DNA of 64,000 bases from Afipia sp. OHSU_II-C1. Lineage in GTDB: Bacteria > Pseudomonadota > Alphaproteobacteria > Rhizobiales > Xanthobacteraceae. The stretch is from assembly GCF_000497575.1 (NCBI RefSeq), contig NZ_APJI01000026.1, positions 1 through 64,000 on the forward strand, in the 5' to 3' direction. Of the stretch, positions 52,159 to 60,942 are shown in pieces. Numbering within the stretch: the stretch's first letter is position 1; each line of letters opens with the position of its first letter. The notes below the pieces were generated by a model. It was not told the origin of the DNA. It worked only from the letters and a program-made list of their open reading frames with translations, and ran no database searches. Made by a program: the position numbers and the translations under genes.

Positions 52159-53127
52159 CTACTCCGGCGGAATGTTGGCCTTCTTCACAACCACCGCCCA
52201 GCGCTCGATTTCGCTATCCACGAAAGCACGGAACTCATCGCCGTAAAGGTTGCCAGGTTCGACACCCATTTCGGCCAGTTTCTGCTTGGTCTCCGCGGAT
52301 TCATTCACTTCCTTCATTGCCGCCACCAGCTTCTTGTAGATCGGCGAGTTGTTCGCCTGCGGCATGTAAAGGCCGAACCAAGCCTGTACATTGAAACCTT
52401 TCACGCCGGACTCATCGAGCGTCGGGACATCAGGAAGCAAAGGCGAGCGCTTCGGGCCGGTCAGGGCCAGAACACGCACGAGACCTCCCTTTGAGGCATT
52501 CACAACCGTCGGCAATGAATCAAAGATCATTGGTATATGCCCGCCGATAAGATCGTTCATGGCAGGGCCATTCCCCTTGTAGGGAATATGAACGATATCG
52601 ACGCCTGTCATCTGTTTGAACAGCTCACCCGACAGATGATTGGCGCTGCCTGTTCCGGCCGATCCAAACGAATACTTGCCCGGATTCTTTTTGAGAATCT
52701 CGATCAGCTCGGCAACATTCTTCGCAGGGAAGCTATTTGTCACCAAAATGGCGTTAGGAGCCGCCGCGACGAGCGCGATCGGCGACAGGTCCTTTTTCGT
52801 GTCGTAAGGAATGCTCCTGTAGAGGCTCGGCGTAATCACATGGTGCGTGGCAGTCAGCAGCAGCACCGCGCCATCCGGAGGCGAACGCACTATCGGCTCG
52901 GTGCCAATGATACCGGATGCGCCCGGCTTGTTCTCGATATACGTCGTAACGCCGAGCTTATCTCCGAGAATCTTGCCGACCACGCGTGCAAGCACGTCCG
53001 TCGGGCCGCCTGCGGAAAATGGCACGATGATGCGGATTGAGTTACCTGGAATTTCCGATCCCGAACTCCGCGCTTCCCCCGAAGCAAGGAGCATAATCGC
53101 CATGATCGCCATCAAAACGATTCGCAT
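52159..53127 (-). CDS. Tripartite tricarboxylate transporter (Bug/TctC) binding protein
   Basis: A 322-residue periplasmic binding protein with an N-terminal signal peptide (MRIVLMAIMAIMLLASGEARS). The Bug-family signatures IRIIVPFSAGGPTDVLARVV near 32, ENKPGASGIIGTE near 65 and YKGNGPAMNDLIGGHI near 177 are clear. Bug proteins bind carboxylates, aromatic acids or nicotinate-type compounds. No TctA/TctB genes are present, which is common for this family. It is the last gene of the unit Rieske ferredoxin-hypothetical-amidohydrolase-Bug. Confidence 0.93.
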   Translation of the reverse strand: MRIVLMAIMAIMLLASGEARSSGSEIPGNSIRIIVPFSAGGPTDVLARVVGKILGDKLGVTTYIENKPGASGIIGTEPIVRSPPDGAVLLLTATHHVITPSLYRSIPYDTKKDLSPIALVAAAPNAILVTNSFPAKNVAELIEILKKNPGKYSFGSAGTGSANHLSGELFKQMTGVDIVHIPYKGNGPAMNDLIGGHIPMIFDSLPTVVNASKGGLVRVLALTGPKRSPLLPDVPTLDESGVKGFNVQAWFGLYMPQANNSPIYKKLVAAMKEVNESAETKQKLAEMGVEPGNLYGDEFRAFVDSEIERWAVVVKKANIPPE

Positions 53128-53178
53128 TGTTTCCCCCTTGGACTGTTCTTTTGATTTTTAGTGATTTGTCTTGTGAGA

Positions 53179-54423
53179 CTATCCCGCCGGTTTTAGCTTC
53201 TTCACGGGCGTCTGATCGAGGTTGAAAAGCCGCGCAGCATTCAGCCCCAGAATGTTGCGCTTGGCCTGCTCTGTCAGGAAGGGAAGATCACAAATCTCCT
53301 GAGGCAGATCGAAGTCGAAATGCGGCCAGTCCGACGCGAACAGAAGCTGCGTCTCCGCCTTGATCATTTCGAAGGTGTTTTGGAGAGCCTTCGGATGAGT
53401 CGTCTCCATCGGCTGGGTCGTGTACCAGCAATTCGTATTCATATACTCGCTCGGCATCCGCTTCAGCTGCGGCGCTTCGGATGGACGCATCAGATACTGA
53501 TCATCGAGACGCTGCATCAGGAACGGAACCCAGGCGAGACCACTCTCCACCCACATTGATTTGAGCTTGGGGAACCGCTCCGGAATTCCGTTCAGGATCC
53601 AGTTGGTCATATGCACCATGTTGCACCAGGCAAAGCCAAGTGCGTGCATGCCCAGGAATCGGTTTACGGTCGCCAGCGATGGATCCTGCCAGTGATAGCC
53701 GGCATGGAAGGCGATCGGCTTTCCAGTCTCTTCGATCATCGAATAGAGACGCATGTAATCGTTGTGATGCACCGGCTTGTAGCGCGTGCTGGTCACACAG
53801 AACCCGATCACACCCTTTTTGTCGCCGAATTCCTGGACAGCGCGCTCCGCTTCCTTCGGCGTATTGAAAGGCAGATAGATCAGGGTTTTGATTCGGTCAT
53901 CGGCTGACAGAATCTTGTCGGCCATCCAGCGGTTGTAAGCTCGGCCCAGCCAGACCTCCATCTCCGTCTGGGGATGCATACCGAGAAACAGCATCGGCGT
54001 CGGAAACACGACCATATTATCGACACCGAGCGAATCCATCGCGCGGCGTGTCAAGGTCACATCGCGGTGGACATCGGTTTCCGTCACCGTCTCGCGCTGG
54101 TCATCCTGATGCGGGATGCGTCCGCCGACGGACTGATACCGAAGGCCGAGGTCGCCGTTCAAACCATACGGCGGTGCACCGATGCGTTCCATCTGGTATC
54201 GCATCGCATTGTCGCGGATAACGGGATCCTCGATATACGTCACCACTTCCTTCCAAGAGACACTTTCGACATGGTGCGCGTCGATATCGACAACGAACCA
54301 GTCGTCGAGTCCCCGTCTGATGGCGTTCTTTTTCGCCAGCGCCAGCACGTCGCGCGTATCGGTGTATACGTCGATCTGCTGAGTTTTTGCGTATTCGGGG
54401 CCGAACGTTTCCCGCTTATTCAT
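53179..54423 (-). CDS. Amidohydrolase_2 family metal-dependent hydrolase
   Basis: A 414-residue protein with TIM-barrel features of the ACMSD/5-carboxyvanillate decarboxylase superfamily. D46-x-D48-x-H50-H51 (VVDIDAHHVE), PIAFHAGYHW near 235, ERFPKLKSMWVESGLAWVP near 280, and FASDWPHFDFDLP with the late metal Asp near 370 are visible. MNKRETFG at 54423 is chosen as start because AAGGAT precedes it. It may decarboxylate or hydrolyse a ring carboxylate. It overlaps no gene; the hypothetical gene upstream stops at 54429, 5 bp away. Confidence 0.9.
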   Translation of the reverse strand: MNKRETFGPEYAKTQQIDVYTDTRDVLALAKKNAIRRGLDDWFVVDIDAHHVESVSWKEVVTYIEDPVIRDNAMRYQMERIGAPPYGLNGDLGLRYQSVGGRIPHQDDQRETVTETDVHRDVTLTRRAMDSLGVDNMVVFPTPMLFLGMHPQTEMEVWLGRAYNRWMADKILSADDRIKTLIYLPFNTPKEAERAVQEFGDKKGVIGFCVTSTRYKPVHHNDYMRLYSMIEETGKPIAFHAGYHWQDPSLATVNRFLGMHALGFAWCNMVHMTNWILNGIPERFPKLKSMWVESGLAWVPFLMQRLDDQYLMRPSEAPQLKRMPSEYMNTNCWYTTQPMETTHPKALQNTFEMIKAETQLLFASDWPHFDFDLPQEICDLPFLTEQAKRNILGLNAARLFNLDQTPVKKLKPAG

Positions 54424-54428
54424 TGCGA

Positions 54429-54779
54429 TTATCCTTGAACGTAAGTGTCTTCGTCGGGGCGGCGGCGATACCACAGCGCTAATTCCATCGGACTGAGGTG
54501 AAGCGCCCGCAACATCTCGGCGACCGCGGAAAGCAGTTCCGTGGGTGTCATCTCGCTGTCGCGCTCGCCAGCGATCGGCTTGAAGGTCCGTTCCTCGCCA
54601 TCGGATTTCGCCACATACAGGCGGATTGCGGCGGTCAGGATGTTGGCGACGGATTCATCAGAAACCCGGCTCGCCTGTCCGGTTTCGACAAGTTCACGCG
54701 ATGCCCGTAACAGATCCGGCGCAACGGAATCGATCCAGCCGTACTGATCATTACGGCGGTCTTCACTGGAGGACGACAT
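54429..54779 (-). CDS. Hypothetical protein between Rieske ferredoxin and amidohydrolase
   Basis: A 116-residue acidic protein that I do not recognise. It begins MSSSSEDRRNDQYGW, is mostly helical in character (SVAPDLLRASRELVETG, SVANILTAAIRLYVA, TPTELLSAVAEMLRALHLSPMEL by position), and has no Cys, no signal peptide and no membrane segment. Its ATG lies inside the end of the Rieske ferredoxin gene (17-bp overlap) with GGAG 7 bp upstream. The tight packing suggests that it is a partner protein of the ferredoxin or of the amidohydrolase. Confidence 0.75.
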   Translation of the reverse strand: MSSSSEDRRNDQYGWIDSVAPDLLRASRELVETGQASRVSDESVANILTAAIRLYVAKSDGEERTFKPIAGERDSEMTPTELLSAVAEMLRALHLSPMELALWYRRRPDEDTYVQG

Positions 54780-55131
54780 AGATTTCTCCATCGCGAATGG
54801 CGAGATCGGCCTTGCGCAAGCGAACGCTCGCATTGCCTTGATGTGCGCCGGTCTTGATGCTGAATTCGTAGCCGTGCCAGGGGCACACGATATTGATTTC
54901 ACTCTCGTCATATTCCATCGAGCGAACGGTATGATCGTCCGCCACCGGCTCCAGCACCCGCTTCATGATGCGTCCCTGACACACGGGTCCCGCGCGATGA
55001 GCGCACCGGTTGTGCCAGGCAAAGAATTCATCACCGAGCCTGAAAACGCCGACCTCCTTGTCGCCGCAGACGATTACCTTGCGATCGCCATCGGCGTAGT
55101 CCGCAACTTTCCCAGCGTTGTATTCCGGCAT
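54763..55131 (-). CDS. Rieske [2Fe-2S] ferredoxin
   Basis: A 122-residue Rieske protein with C43-x-H45 (CAHR) and C83-x2-H86 (CPWHGYEF). The insert between the two motifs is 37 residues, longer than in most short ferredoxins. No oxygenase subunit is next to it, so it may donate electrons to an enzyme encoded elsewhere, or act with the amidohydrolase gene in a pathway with an unlinked oxygenase. First gene of the module E operon. Confidence 0.92.
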   Translation of the reverse strand: MPEYNAGKVADYADGDRKVIVCGDKEVGVFRLGDEFFAWHNRCAHRAGPVCQGRIMKRVLEPVADDHTVRSMEYDESEINIVCPWHGYEFSIKTGAHQGNASVRLRKADLAIRDGEIYVVLQ

Positions 55132-55580
55132 CCATGCTCTCCATCCGCGTCTCGCGCCAAGGCACCAAGACCAACCGTTGTGCCGACGCCGAACGGCATC
55201 GCTACTCAGTTTTTATTCATTCCAAACTGAGCCGGATCGGCAATAACTCGTTTCATAAGGCGCGATACGCTGGCCGTATCACGCGTGCAGCAAATTGCTG
55301 CACCGCGATTGCGCCGCTGCAGAATCCCTGAAGATCAAAGGGAGATCGAGTGCAGCCAATCCTGCACGGCAGCGTTGTCGCTCATTTTGCTGACGATGAG
55401 AGAGCGCTGTTGCGTTTGGCGCAACGCTAGCGGCCAATGAAGCTGGCTACTGCCGCGCTTGCAGCGGCACACGACGCGACAATCAAGAACACGATTGATG
55501 TTTCGTCCCGCGCATCCATGAGGTGTCCGAGAGGGGCTCGCTCAGTCTCGCGAACAGATAGATGCAGGAGGCGCTGACTT
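55132..55580. other. Intergenic region upstream of the Rieske ferredoxin operon
   Basis: About 450 bp between the LysR gene (55581-56546, minus) and the Rieske ferredoxin start. No confident gene is present. It includes a hairpin GTTGCG (55409-55414) and CGCAAC (55420-55425). A minus-strand frame ending at 55427 encodes a hydrophobic stretch (SIVFLIVASCAAASAAVASF) that could be a short membrane peptide, but it lacks a ribosome site. Confidence 0.5.
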
Positions 55581-56546
55581 CTAGGACCTGCGCCGAACTG
55601 GAGCTTGGGCAAGTCTTTGATTGCCAGAGAACCAGCTCCTGGACTTTACAAACTCACTTTCCAGAAGGCGTCTGACCTCCCGGGTCAGTTTCCTGAGGTC
55701 GCTTTCAGGGCGACGAAGCAGCCACACATTCAAAAAAGCTGTCTCATTCGGCAGCACCCGGACAAGCCGTTCCGCTTGCGCAAAGGGCACCGCCAGAAGC
55801 GCCAGGCCAAGGCCCTCGGCCGCTGCAGCGAAGTGACTCGCAACCGGAAGGATGCGCAATGCATTGCGCACCTCCGTTGCCGCAAAGAACTGCGTCGCCA
55901 ATTGCATCTGGCCGGCGCGTTCGCTTCGAAAACCGGCAAAGTCCTCTGTGAGGCCAATAATGTCGTGATCCTTGAGCTGAGCGAGAGTTCTCGGCGCAGG
56001 ATGGGCCGCGAGATATTCTTCCGACGCGAATATGCCGAACGCTACGGTGGCTACCCGTTTGCCTATCAGTTCACTTTCGCCCGGGTCTCCCATTCTGATG
56101 ACGAAGTCGAGATCGCTTGTCGCCAGGGGCTGCTGATGCATTGTCGATGTGAGTTCGAGACGCAGGCGACTGTTGAGCCCGCGCAGCAGTTTGACGCGCG
56201 GCAGGAGCCAATGCTTCGTCATTCCTTCGGTCGCGGATATCTTGACGACAGACGACCTTTGCCCGACCCGCGAGCGCAGTTCGCGATTGAAGAGGTCAAA
56301 CGCCGACAGAATATCGCCGGCGGAGCGCCGAAGATCTTCGCCCTCCGGCGTGAGCTTGACCCCCGACGACGCGCGGAAAAACAACGGGGCTCCAACGTAC
56401 CGCTCAAGCTCCTTCAGCCGCCGGCTCAGCGTCGGCTGACTCATCCCCAGTTCATTGGCTGCGCGATTAACGCTGCCAGTTCGCGCCACAACCAGGAATA
56501 GGCGATACAGATCCCAGTTTGCTTCGGTCACGTCTGCATTCCGCAC
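55581..56546 (-). CDS. LysR family transcriptional regulator
   Basis: A 321-residue LysR regulator. The DNA-binding domain at about 10-70 contains WDLYRLFLVVARTGSVNRAANELGMSQPTLSRRLKELE by position. The effector domain resembles the GcvA/AaeR-like group (VIRMGDPGESELIGKRVA near 152). The C-terminal 20 residues are basic and extend past the usual end. It lies 449 bp upstream of the Rieske ferredoxin operon on the same strand and 38 bp after the acyl-CoA ligase gene stop. Confidence 0.92.
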   Translation of the reverse strand: MRNADVTEANWDLYRLFLVVARTGSVNRAANELGMSQPTLSRRLKELERYVGAPLFFRASSGVKLTPEGEDLRRSAGDILSAFDLFNRELRSRVGQRSSVVKISATEGMTKHWLLPRVKLLRGLNSRLRLELTSTMHQQPLATSDLDFVIRMGDPGESELIGKRVATVAFGIFASEEYLAAHPAPRTLAQLKDHDIIGLTEDFAGFRSERAGQMQLATQFFAATEVRNALRILPVASHFAAAAEGLGLALLAVPFAQAERLVRVLPNETAFLNVWLLRRPESDLRKLTREVRRLLESEFVKSRSWFSGNQRLAQAPVRRRS

Positions 56547-56584
56547 TGCCTAAGAAGGGATGGTGATGGGACGGGCATGCGAGA

Positions 56585-58159
56585 CTAGTTTACACGTCTG
56601 TCGCGTCCCTGCCAGTACCGCTCACGAAGCTTGCGCTTCAGCACTTTTCCGGATGGGTTTCTCGGCATCTCCGACAGGAACTCGATCGACTTGGGAATCT
56701 TGTAGCCTGCCAGGCGCTCCCGCGCGTATCGCAAAATACTATCCGCATCCGCAACGGCATTCTGCATCGGCACCACAAGCGCCTTGACCGCTTCGCCCCA
56801 CCGTTCATCTGGCACCCCGATGACCGCGATATCGGCCACATCCGGGTGGCCGAACAACACGCTCTCGATTTCCGCGGGATAAATGTTCTCGCCGCCGGAG
56901 ACAATCATGTCCTTGATGCGATCGTGGATGTAGAGGTATCCATTCTCGTCGAGATATCCTGCATCACCGGTATGGAGCCATTCTCCTCTGAGCGTCTTGG
57001 CTGTGTCCTCCTGACGATTCCAGTACCCCTTCATATTCCTTGTCGTCCGGCAGACGACCTCCCCTACTTCGCGCGGAGGTAACGATGCTCCCAGAGCATC
57101 CACTATTCGCAATTCGACACCATCGATCGACCGACCGCATGACTTCATTACCTCGCTATCAACGCGAGAATGATCCTCCGGTAAAAGCGCCGTGATGACC
57201 CCACTCGTTTCCGTAAGGCCGTAGACCTGAACAAACCCTGTTCGCTTGAACACGCGAAGTGCGTTTTTAAGCAGATCGATTGGGATCGGCGAGGCGCCAT
57301 AGATCACACGCCTCAGTGACGACAGGTCGACCTGATCGATATTCTTTTCTGACAGAAGGACCAGAATCATCGCAGGCACAAGAAACGTCGCCGTAACACG
57401 ATGGCGCTGAATCGCGTCAAGGACCAAAGATGGAACAAATTCGCGGAGAATAATGACCTTCACTCCGGCCAGCAGCCCCAGAACCCCGGTCCCGCTACCG
57501 GCAATATGAAACAGCGGCATTGTAATCAGTAACGTGTCGCCGGGCGACCAGTCGCCCCATAAGTCAAACACCCTGGGCGACGTCAGCGAAAAATTCCGAT
57601 GGGTCAGCTGAACTCCCTTGGGGTGACCTGTCGTCCCGCTTGTGTACATCTGAATGCAAACGTCATCAGGCTGCAAGACCAAGCCGGGATCATGGCTGCT
57701 CTGCGCATCGCGCCACGCGGTGTAAGATGCATCAAGAACGATCACCTTCCGGGTCGTGATGAGTTGGTTGCGAATACTGTTTATCGTTTCCAGAAACGAT
57801 TCACCGACAAAAAGGACTTCCACTCCGGCATCGTTGATCACAAACGCGATTTCCGGCGCCGCGAGCCGCGCGTTTACCGGCACCGTCACAGCGTTCGCCT
57901 TGGCGGCCCCCAAAAGAACCGAAAAGAACATGTCGCTATTCTTGTCGAGAATGGCCACTCGGCCCGTCGGCTCAACGCCGGCAGCAATCAAGCCGTTTGC
58001 AACCTGATTTGAAGTTGCGTCGAGACCACCGTAGGTCGTCTCCCTGCCCTCAAAACTGAGAGCAACGGCATTCGGGGTCCGAGCTGCGTGATATCGCACA
58101 ATGTCTGCAAGTGTCTCGACTGGCGCGCCGTTACGCGCCGAGGCTATCGAATTGGTCAT
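56585..58159 (-). CDS. Acyl-CoA synthetase (AMP-forming)
   Basis: A 524-residue ANL-family ligase. MYTSGTTGHPKGVQ near 172, YGLTETSG near 318, the adenylation-hinge LHTGDAGYLDENGYLYIHDRIKDMIVSGGENIYP region near 400-430 and the late PRNPSGKVLKRKLRE with its catalytic Lys are all present. It activates a fatty or aryl carboxylic acid. Its promoter faces the MaoC gene and holds the GCTATTCA-N4-TGAATG operator, linking it to the enoyl-CoA hydratase operon at 60 kb. Confidence 0.93.
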   Translation of the reverse strand: MTNSIASARNGAPVETLADIVRYHAARTPNAVALSFEGRETTYGGLDATSNQVANGLIAAGVEPTGRVAILDKNSDMFFSVLLGAAKANAVTVPVNARLAAPEIAFVINDAGVEVLFVGESFLETINSIRNQLITTRKVIVLDASYTAWRDAQSSHDPGLVLQPDDVCIQMYTSGTTGHPKGVQLTHRNFSLTSPRVFDLWGDWSPGDTLLITMPLFHIAGSGTGVLGLLAGVKVIILREFVPSLVLDAIQRHRVTATFLVPAMILVLLSEKNIDQVDLSSLRRVIYGASPIPIDLLKNALRVFKRTGFVQVYGLTETSGVITALLPEDHSRVDSEVMKSCGRSIDGVELRIVDALGASLPPREVGEVVCRTTRNMKGYWNRQEDTAKTLRGEWLHTGDAGYLDENGYLYIHDRIKDMIVSGGENIYPAEIESVLFGHPDVADIAVIGVPDERWGEAVKALVVPMQNAVADADSILRYARERLAGYKIPKSIEFLSEMPRNPSGKVLKRKLRERYWQGRDRRVN

Positions 58160-58253
58160 GATTGGCGTTTCCCTTGGGCTCCGTTGAGTCCGGGCCCTTG
58201 GGAAGCAAGCTGAACGCGCCCGGTCCGAAGAGGTAGGGAGAATTTGGCGAATA

Positions 58254-58291
58254 GCTATTCAGTCCTGAATGGCGAAATTGCTATTCATTCC
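58254..58291. promoter_or_regulatory. GCTATTCA-N4-TGAATG operator, ligase/MaoC promoter
   Basis: GCTATTCA-N4-TGAATG spans 58254-58271, with a perfect ATTCAG-tc-CTGAAT core (58257-58270). The same 18-bp pattern occurs at 60777-60794. A second GCTATTCA follows at 58280-58287 with a degenerate right half. It lies in the gap between the divergent ligase and MaoC genes. Confidence 0.65.
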
Positions 58292-58377
58292 TGTCGATGG
58301 GCTCAAAATATCTGCCATGGCGGTCATTCCCGCAGCAACGAAAATGCCCATCATAACCGCGAAAGGTGCTAACTGAC

Positions 58378-58836
58378 ATGATGGAAATCACGCTCGCCAA
58401 CGTAAAGGACTTCGTTGGCCAGAGCCTCGGAGCTTCGGATTGGGTCGATGTCGACCAATCCAGGATCAACCAGTTCGCGGAGTGCACCGGCGATCGGCAG
58501 TGGATTCATGTCGATATTGATCGAGCCAGGAAAGAAAGCCCGTTCGGCGGCACGATCGCGCACGGATACCTCAGCCTCTCGCTGGTCGCGGCACTGGCAA
58601 TGAAGCTGGGGCTGGCTCCCGCAGATGCTTCTGCGGTGATCAACTATGGGCTGGACAAAGTCAGATTCATTACGCCGGTAAAGGCAGGCGAGCGCGTTCG
58701 CCTGCAACTGGCTCTGGCCGGCATCGAGCCGAAAGACAACGGGCAATTCCTGATCAGGAGCAAGGCAACTCTGGAGATTGAAAACAGCCAGTCGCCAGCT
58801 CTGGTGGCGGAGAGTCTCGCTCTCATCATCCCTTAA
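58378..58836 (+). CDS. MaoC-family enoyl-CoA hydratase
   Basis: A 152-residue hot-dog-fold protein. The catalytic hydratase-2 motif is present: D39 and H44 in ECTGDRQWIHVD, then FGGTIAHGYLSLSL near 56-70. It probably hydrates a 2-enoyl-CoA to the (R)-3-hydroxyacyl-CoA. The frame is open 12 bp further upstream, so MLTDMMEI is possible; the start MMEITLANV fits the AAAGGTG site better. It is a single-gene unit divergent from the ligase and ends at a strong bidirectional terminator. Confidence 0.92.
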   Translation: MMEITLANVKDFVGQSLGASDWVDVDQSRINQFAECTGDRQWIHVDIDRARKESPFGGTIAHGYLSLSLVAALAMKLGLAPADASAVINYGLDKVRFITPVKAGERVRLQLALAGIEPKDNGQFLIRSKATLEIENSQSPALVAESLALIIP

Positions 58837-58858
58837 TCACGCAGCCACGGCGCGATGC

Positions 58859-58896
58859 ATCAAAAGCCCGGCCCGCACTCGGGCCGGGCTTTTGAT
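58859..58896. terminator. Bidirectional terminator between MaoC and SDR genes
   Basis: A perfect 17-bp stem (58859-58875 with 58880-58896, 4-base loop) has AAAA on the left and TTTT on the right inside a GC core. It terminates the plus-strand MaoC gene and the minus-strand SDR gene, whose stop is at 58900. Confidence 0.95.
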
Positions 58897-58899
58897 CGT

Positions 58900-59691
58900 T
58901 CAGGACGACGACAGCACGGCCGTCAGACCGCCATCGACGGCCAGGATCTGCCCGGTGATATGCTTTCCGGCGTCGCTGGCGAACAATAGCGCAGCACCCT
59001 TGAGATCGTCATCGTCGCCAAGGCGGCGAAGCGGCACGCCTTCGGTCAACTTGTCGACACCGACCGATGCGATGACTCCCTTGGTCATTTTCGACGGGAA
59101 GAAACCCGGCGCAAGCGCGTTGGACGTGATGCCATGTCGGCCCCAACTCCCCGCAAGAGCGCGGGTGAAGTTCACCACCGCACCTTTGCTGGTGTTGTAG
59201 GCGATCGTCTGCATCTCACCGCTGCTGCCGAACAGGCCCGCAACCGACGCGATATTGATGATCCGCCCGTACTTGTTGGGAATCATCGATTTCTTGCCGA
59301 TCTGCTGGCTAAGCACGAACAGCGCGCGGATATTGAGGTTCATAAGCTTGTCCCATGCTTCGATAGGATGGTCTTCGGTCAGCGCTCCCCATGTCGCGCC
59401 GGCGTTGTTCACGAGGATGTCGACCTTGCCGAGCTTGGCGATCGCTCCGTCCGCGAGCCGCTTGATATCTTCGTCCTTGGAGTTATCGGCTGCGATCCAG
59501 TCCGCCTTGATGCCGAGCTTGGCGAGATGGCCCTGAGCTTCTTCCAGATCACCGGCCTTGCGCGACGAGAGGACGATTTTCGCCCCCTGCTCGCCAAGTG
59601 CTTCGGCGATCTGAAGCCCAAGTCCGCGCGAGCCCCCTGTAACGAGTGCGGTCTTGCCGGTCAGATCGAATGCCTTCTTGATGCTTCCCAT
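58900..59691 (-). CDS. Short-chain dehydrogenase/reductase, FabG-like
   Basis: A 263-residue classical SDR. TGGSRGLG is at 18-25, NNAGA at 95-99, and the catalytic residues are S149, Y165 and K169 (YNTSK). The C-terminal VDGGLTAVL is normal. S42-S43-R44 after strand 2 suggests NADP(H). It would act on a 3-hydroxyacyl-CoA or similar alcohol, following the MaoC or crotonase hydratase in module F. It lies 50 bp after the enoyl-CoA hydratase gene. Confidence 0.93.
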   Translation of the reverse strand: MGSIKKAFDLTGKTALVTGGSRGLGLQIAEALGEQGAKIVLSSRKAGDLEEAQGHLAKLGIKADWIAADNSKDEDIKRLADGAIAKLGKVDILVNNAGATWGALTEDHPIEAWDKLMNLNIRALFVLSQQIGKKSMIPNKYGRIINIASVAGLFGSSGEMQTIAYNTSKGAVVNFTRALAGSWGRHGITSNALAPGFFPSKMTKGVIASVGVDKLTEGVPLRRLGDDDDLKGAALLFASDAGKHITGQILAVDGGLTAVLSSS

Positions 59692-59741
59692 ATCGTTTGT
59701 CGTTCCTCTGATGAGTTGAATGGTTGCCGTCTCGGATGCGG

Positions 59742-60539
59742 CTACTTTCCGCGGAATACCGCGGCGCGGCGCTCGACGAAGGATTGGATACCTTCCTTGA
59801 AGTCTTCGCTGTTGAACACGCGATCCCTGATCTTGGGAATGTAGTCGATTGCGGACCGCTCGCCGCTCTCGATGAACTTCAGTGCGGCTTCCTTTGTGAC
59901 CTGAATTCCGATCGGCGCATTTTTTGCGATCGTCTGCGCAATCTCCATTGCGCGCTGGATCTGCTGGCCAGGGCTCACGACCTCCTGGACCAGACCGATC
60001 TTGTAGGCTCGCTCCGCCGAAAATTCATCGCAAAGGAAGAGATGATACATTGCGTCGCCCCAACCAGCGCGCGTCAAAAAGCGAAAATGCGCGCCGCCCA
60101 GCGGAGCGATGCCGCGCTTGGATTCCATCTGACAAAAACGGCTGTCACTGGCCGCGATAACGATATCGCCCGCAAGCATCATTTCAATGCCGATCGTGAA
60201 ACAGATGCCTTGAACCGCCGTCACAACCGGCTTTCGGCAACGCTTTTGAAGCGCGAACGTGTCAACATTGCCTTCCTTTAGCTTGAGCGCGTCCTTGTCC
60301 GCTGTCGGACCGAAGAACTTCGGCATATCAAGACCGGCAGTGAAGTCGCTCCCCTCTGCACAGACCACACCGACCCAGTAATCGTCAGTATTATGCAGAA
60401 GGGTAAGCGCATCGGACATCTGATTCATCATCTGCGGGCTGAAGGAATTCTTTTTGGCCGCGTTGTCGATAATGATCTTCAGTACATGACCGTGCACCTC
60501 GGTTCGAACCTGCCCCACGGCAGCTTTTGTCTCACTCAC
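59742..60539 (-). CDS. Enoyl-CoA hydratase/isomerase family protein
   Basis: A 265-residue crotonase-fold protein. The oxyanion-hole segments are GSDFTAGLDM near 63-72 and VQGICFTIGIEMMLAGDIV near 109-127. The second catalytic position is in KRGIAPLGGAH near 140, where ECH-type Glu is replaced by Pro-Leu-Gly, so the activity may be isomerase, dehalogenase or hydrolase rather than classic hydration. It is co-directional with the SDR. Its promoter carries the shared GCTATTCA-N4-TGAATG operator. Confidence 0.9.
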   Translation of the reverse strand: MSETKAAVGQVRTEVHGHVLKIIIDNAAKKNSFSPQMMNQMSDALTLLHNTDDYWVGVVCAEGSDFTAGLDMPKFFGPTADKDALKLKEGNVDTFALQKRCRKPVVTAVQGICFTIGIEMMLAGDIVIAASDSRFCQMESKRGIAPLGGAHFRFLTRAGWGDAMYHLFLCDEFSAERAYKIGLVQEVVSPGQQIQRAMEIAQTIAKNAPIGIQVTKEAALKFIESGERSAIDYIPKIRDRVFNSEDFKEGIQSFVERRAAVFRGK

Positions 60540-60942
60540 GTTGTTTCCTCCTGAATTGTCTTGATCAAGTCGCCCGACATTAAGATCGGCGGTCCATCAT
60601 GAGAGACGGTGCGCTTTTCGGCTAAAGCTGGACCGGCGGGCATGAAATCGGATGGTTTTCCGAATACTCCATCCAGAGTTCCTGCATTATCCTTCGCCAT
60701 CCGACCGGGCATCGGACGTTCTGGGTGTGATCAGAGCAGCCGATACTGCATCCAGCTACTAAAATTGTGAATAACCGCTATTCATCTATGAATGATCGGA
60801 GATCGGCTTGCTTGCGCCTCACGGTTGAATAGCGCCAGTTCAAGATTTTCGTTGGGGCCGGCAAACACCCCCTGCTTAGGTTACGCGACTTTGCCAAAAG
60901 CCGAAAAAGGCGACGCAAGGTCGTAAGGCCTGGGAGGGCATC
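60540..60942. other. Divergent promoter region
   Basis: About 400 bp between the minus-strand crotonase gene and the plus-strand binding-protein gene. No credible gene is seen. The operator at 60777-60794 is in its right half. Confidence 0.55.
60768..60794. promoter_or_regulatory. GCTATTCA-N4-TGAATG operator, crotonase/binding-protein promoter
   Basis: GCTATTCA-N4-TGAATG lies at 60777-60794, with a perfect TTCAT-ct-ATGAA palindrome (60781-60792). An overlapping TGAATA-N5-TATTCA repeat spans 60768-60784. The box is the same as at 58254-58271, so both divergent promoters of module F probably share one regulator. Confidence 0.65.

Noticed and set aside
55427-55612. Short minus-strand frame with a hydrophobic end, possible membrane peptide
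   Set aside because: It overlaps the LysR 3' end, lacks a ribosome binding site, and hydrophobic stretches arise easily in GC-rich frames.
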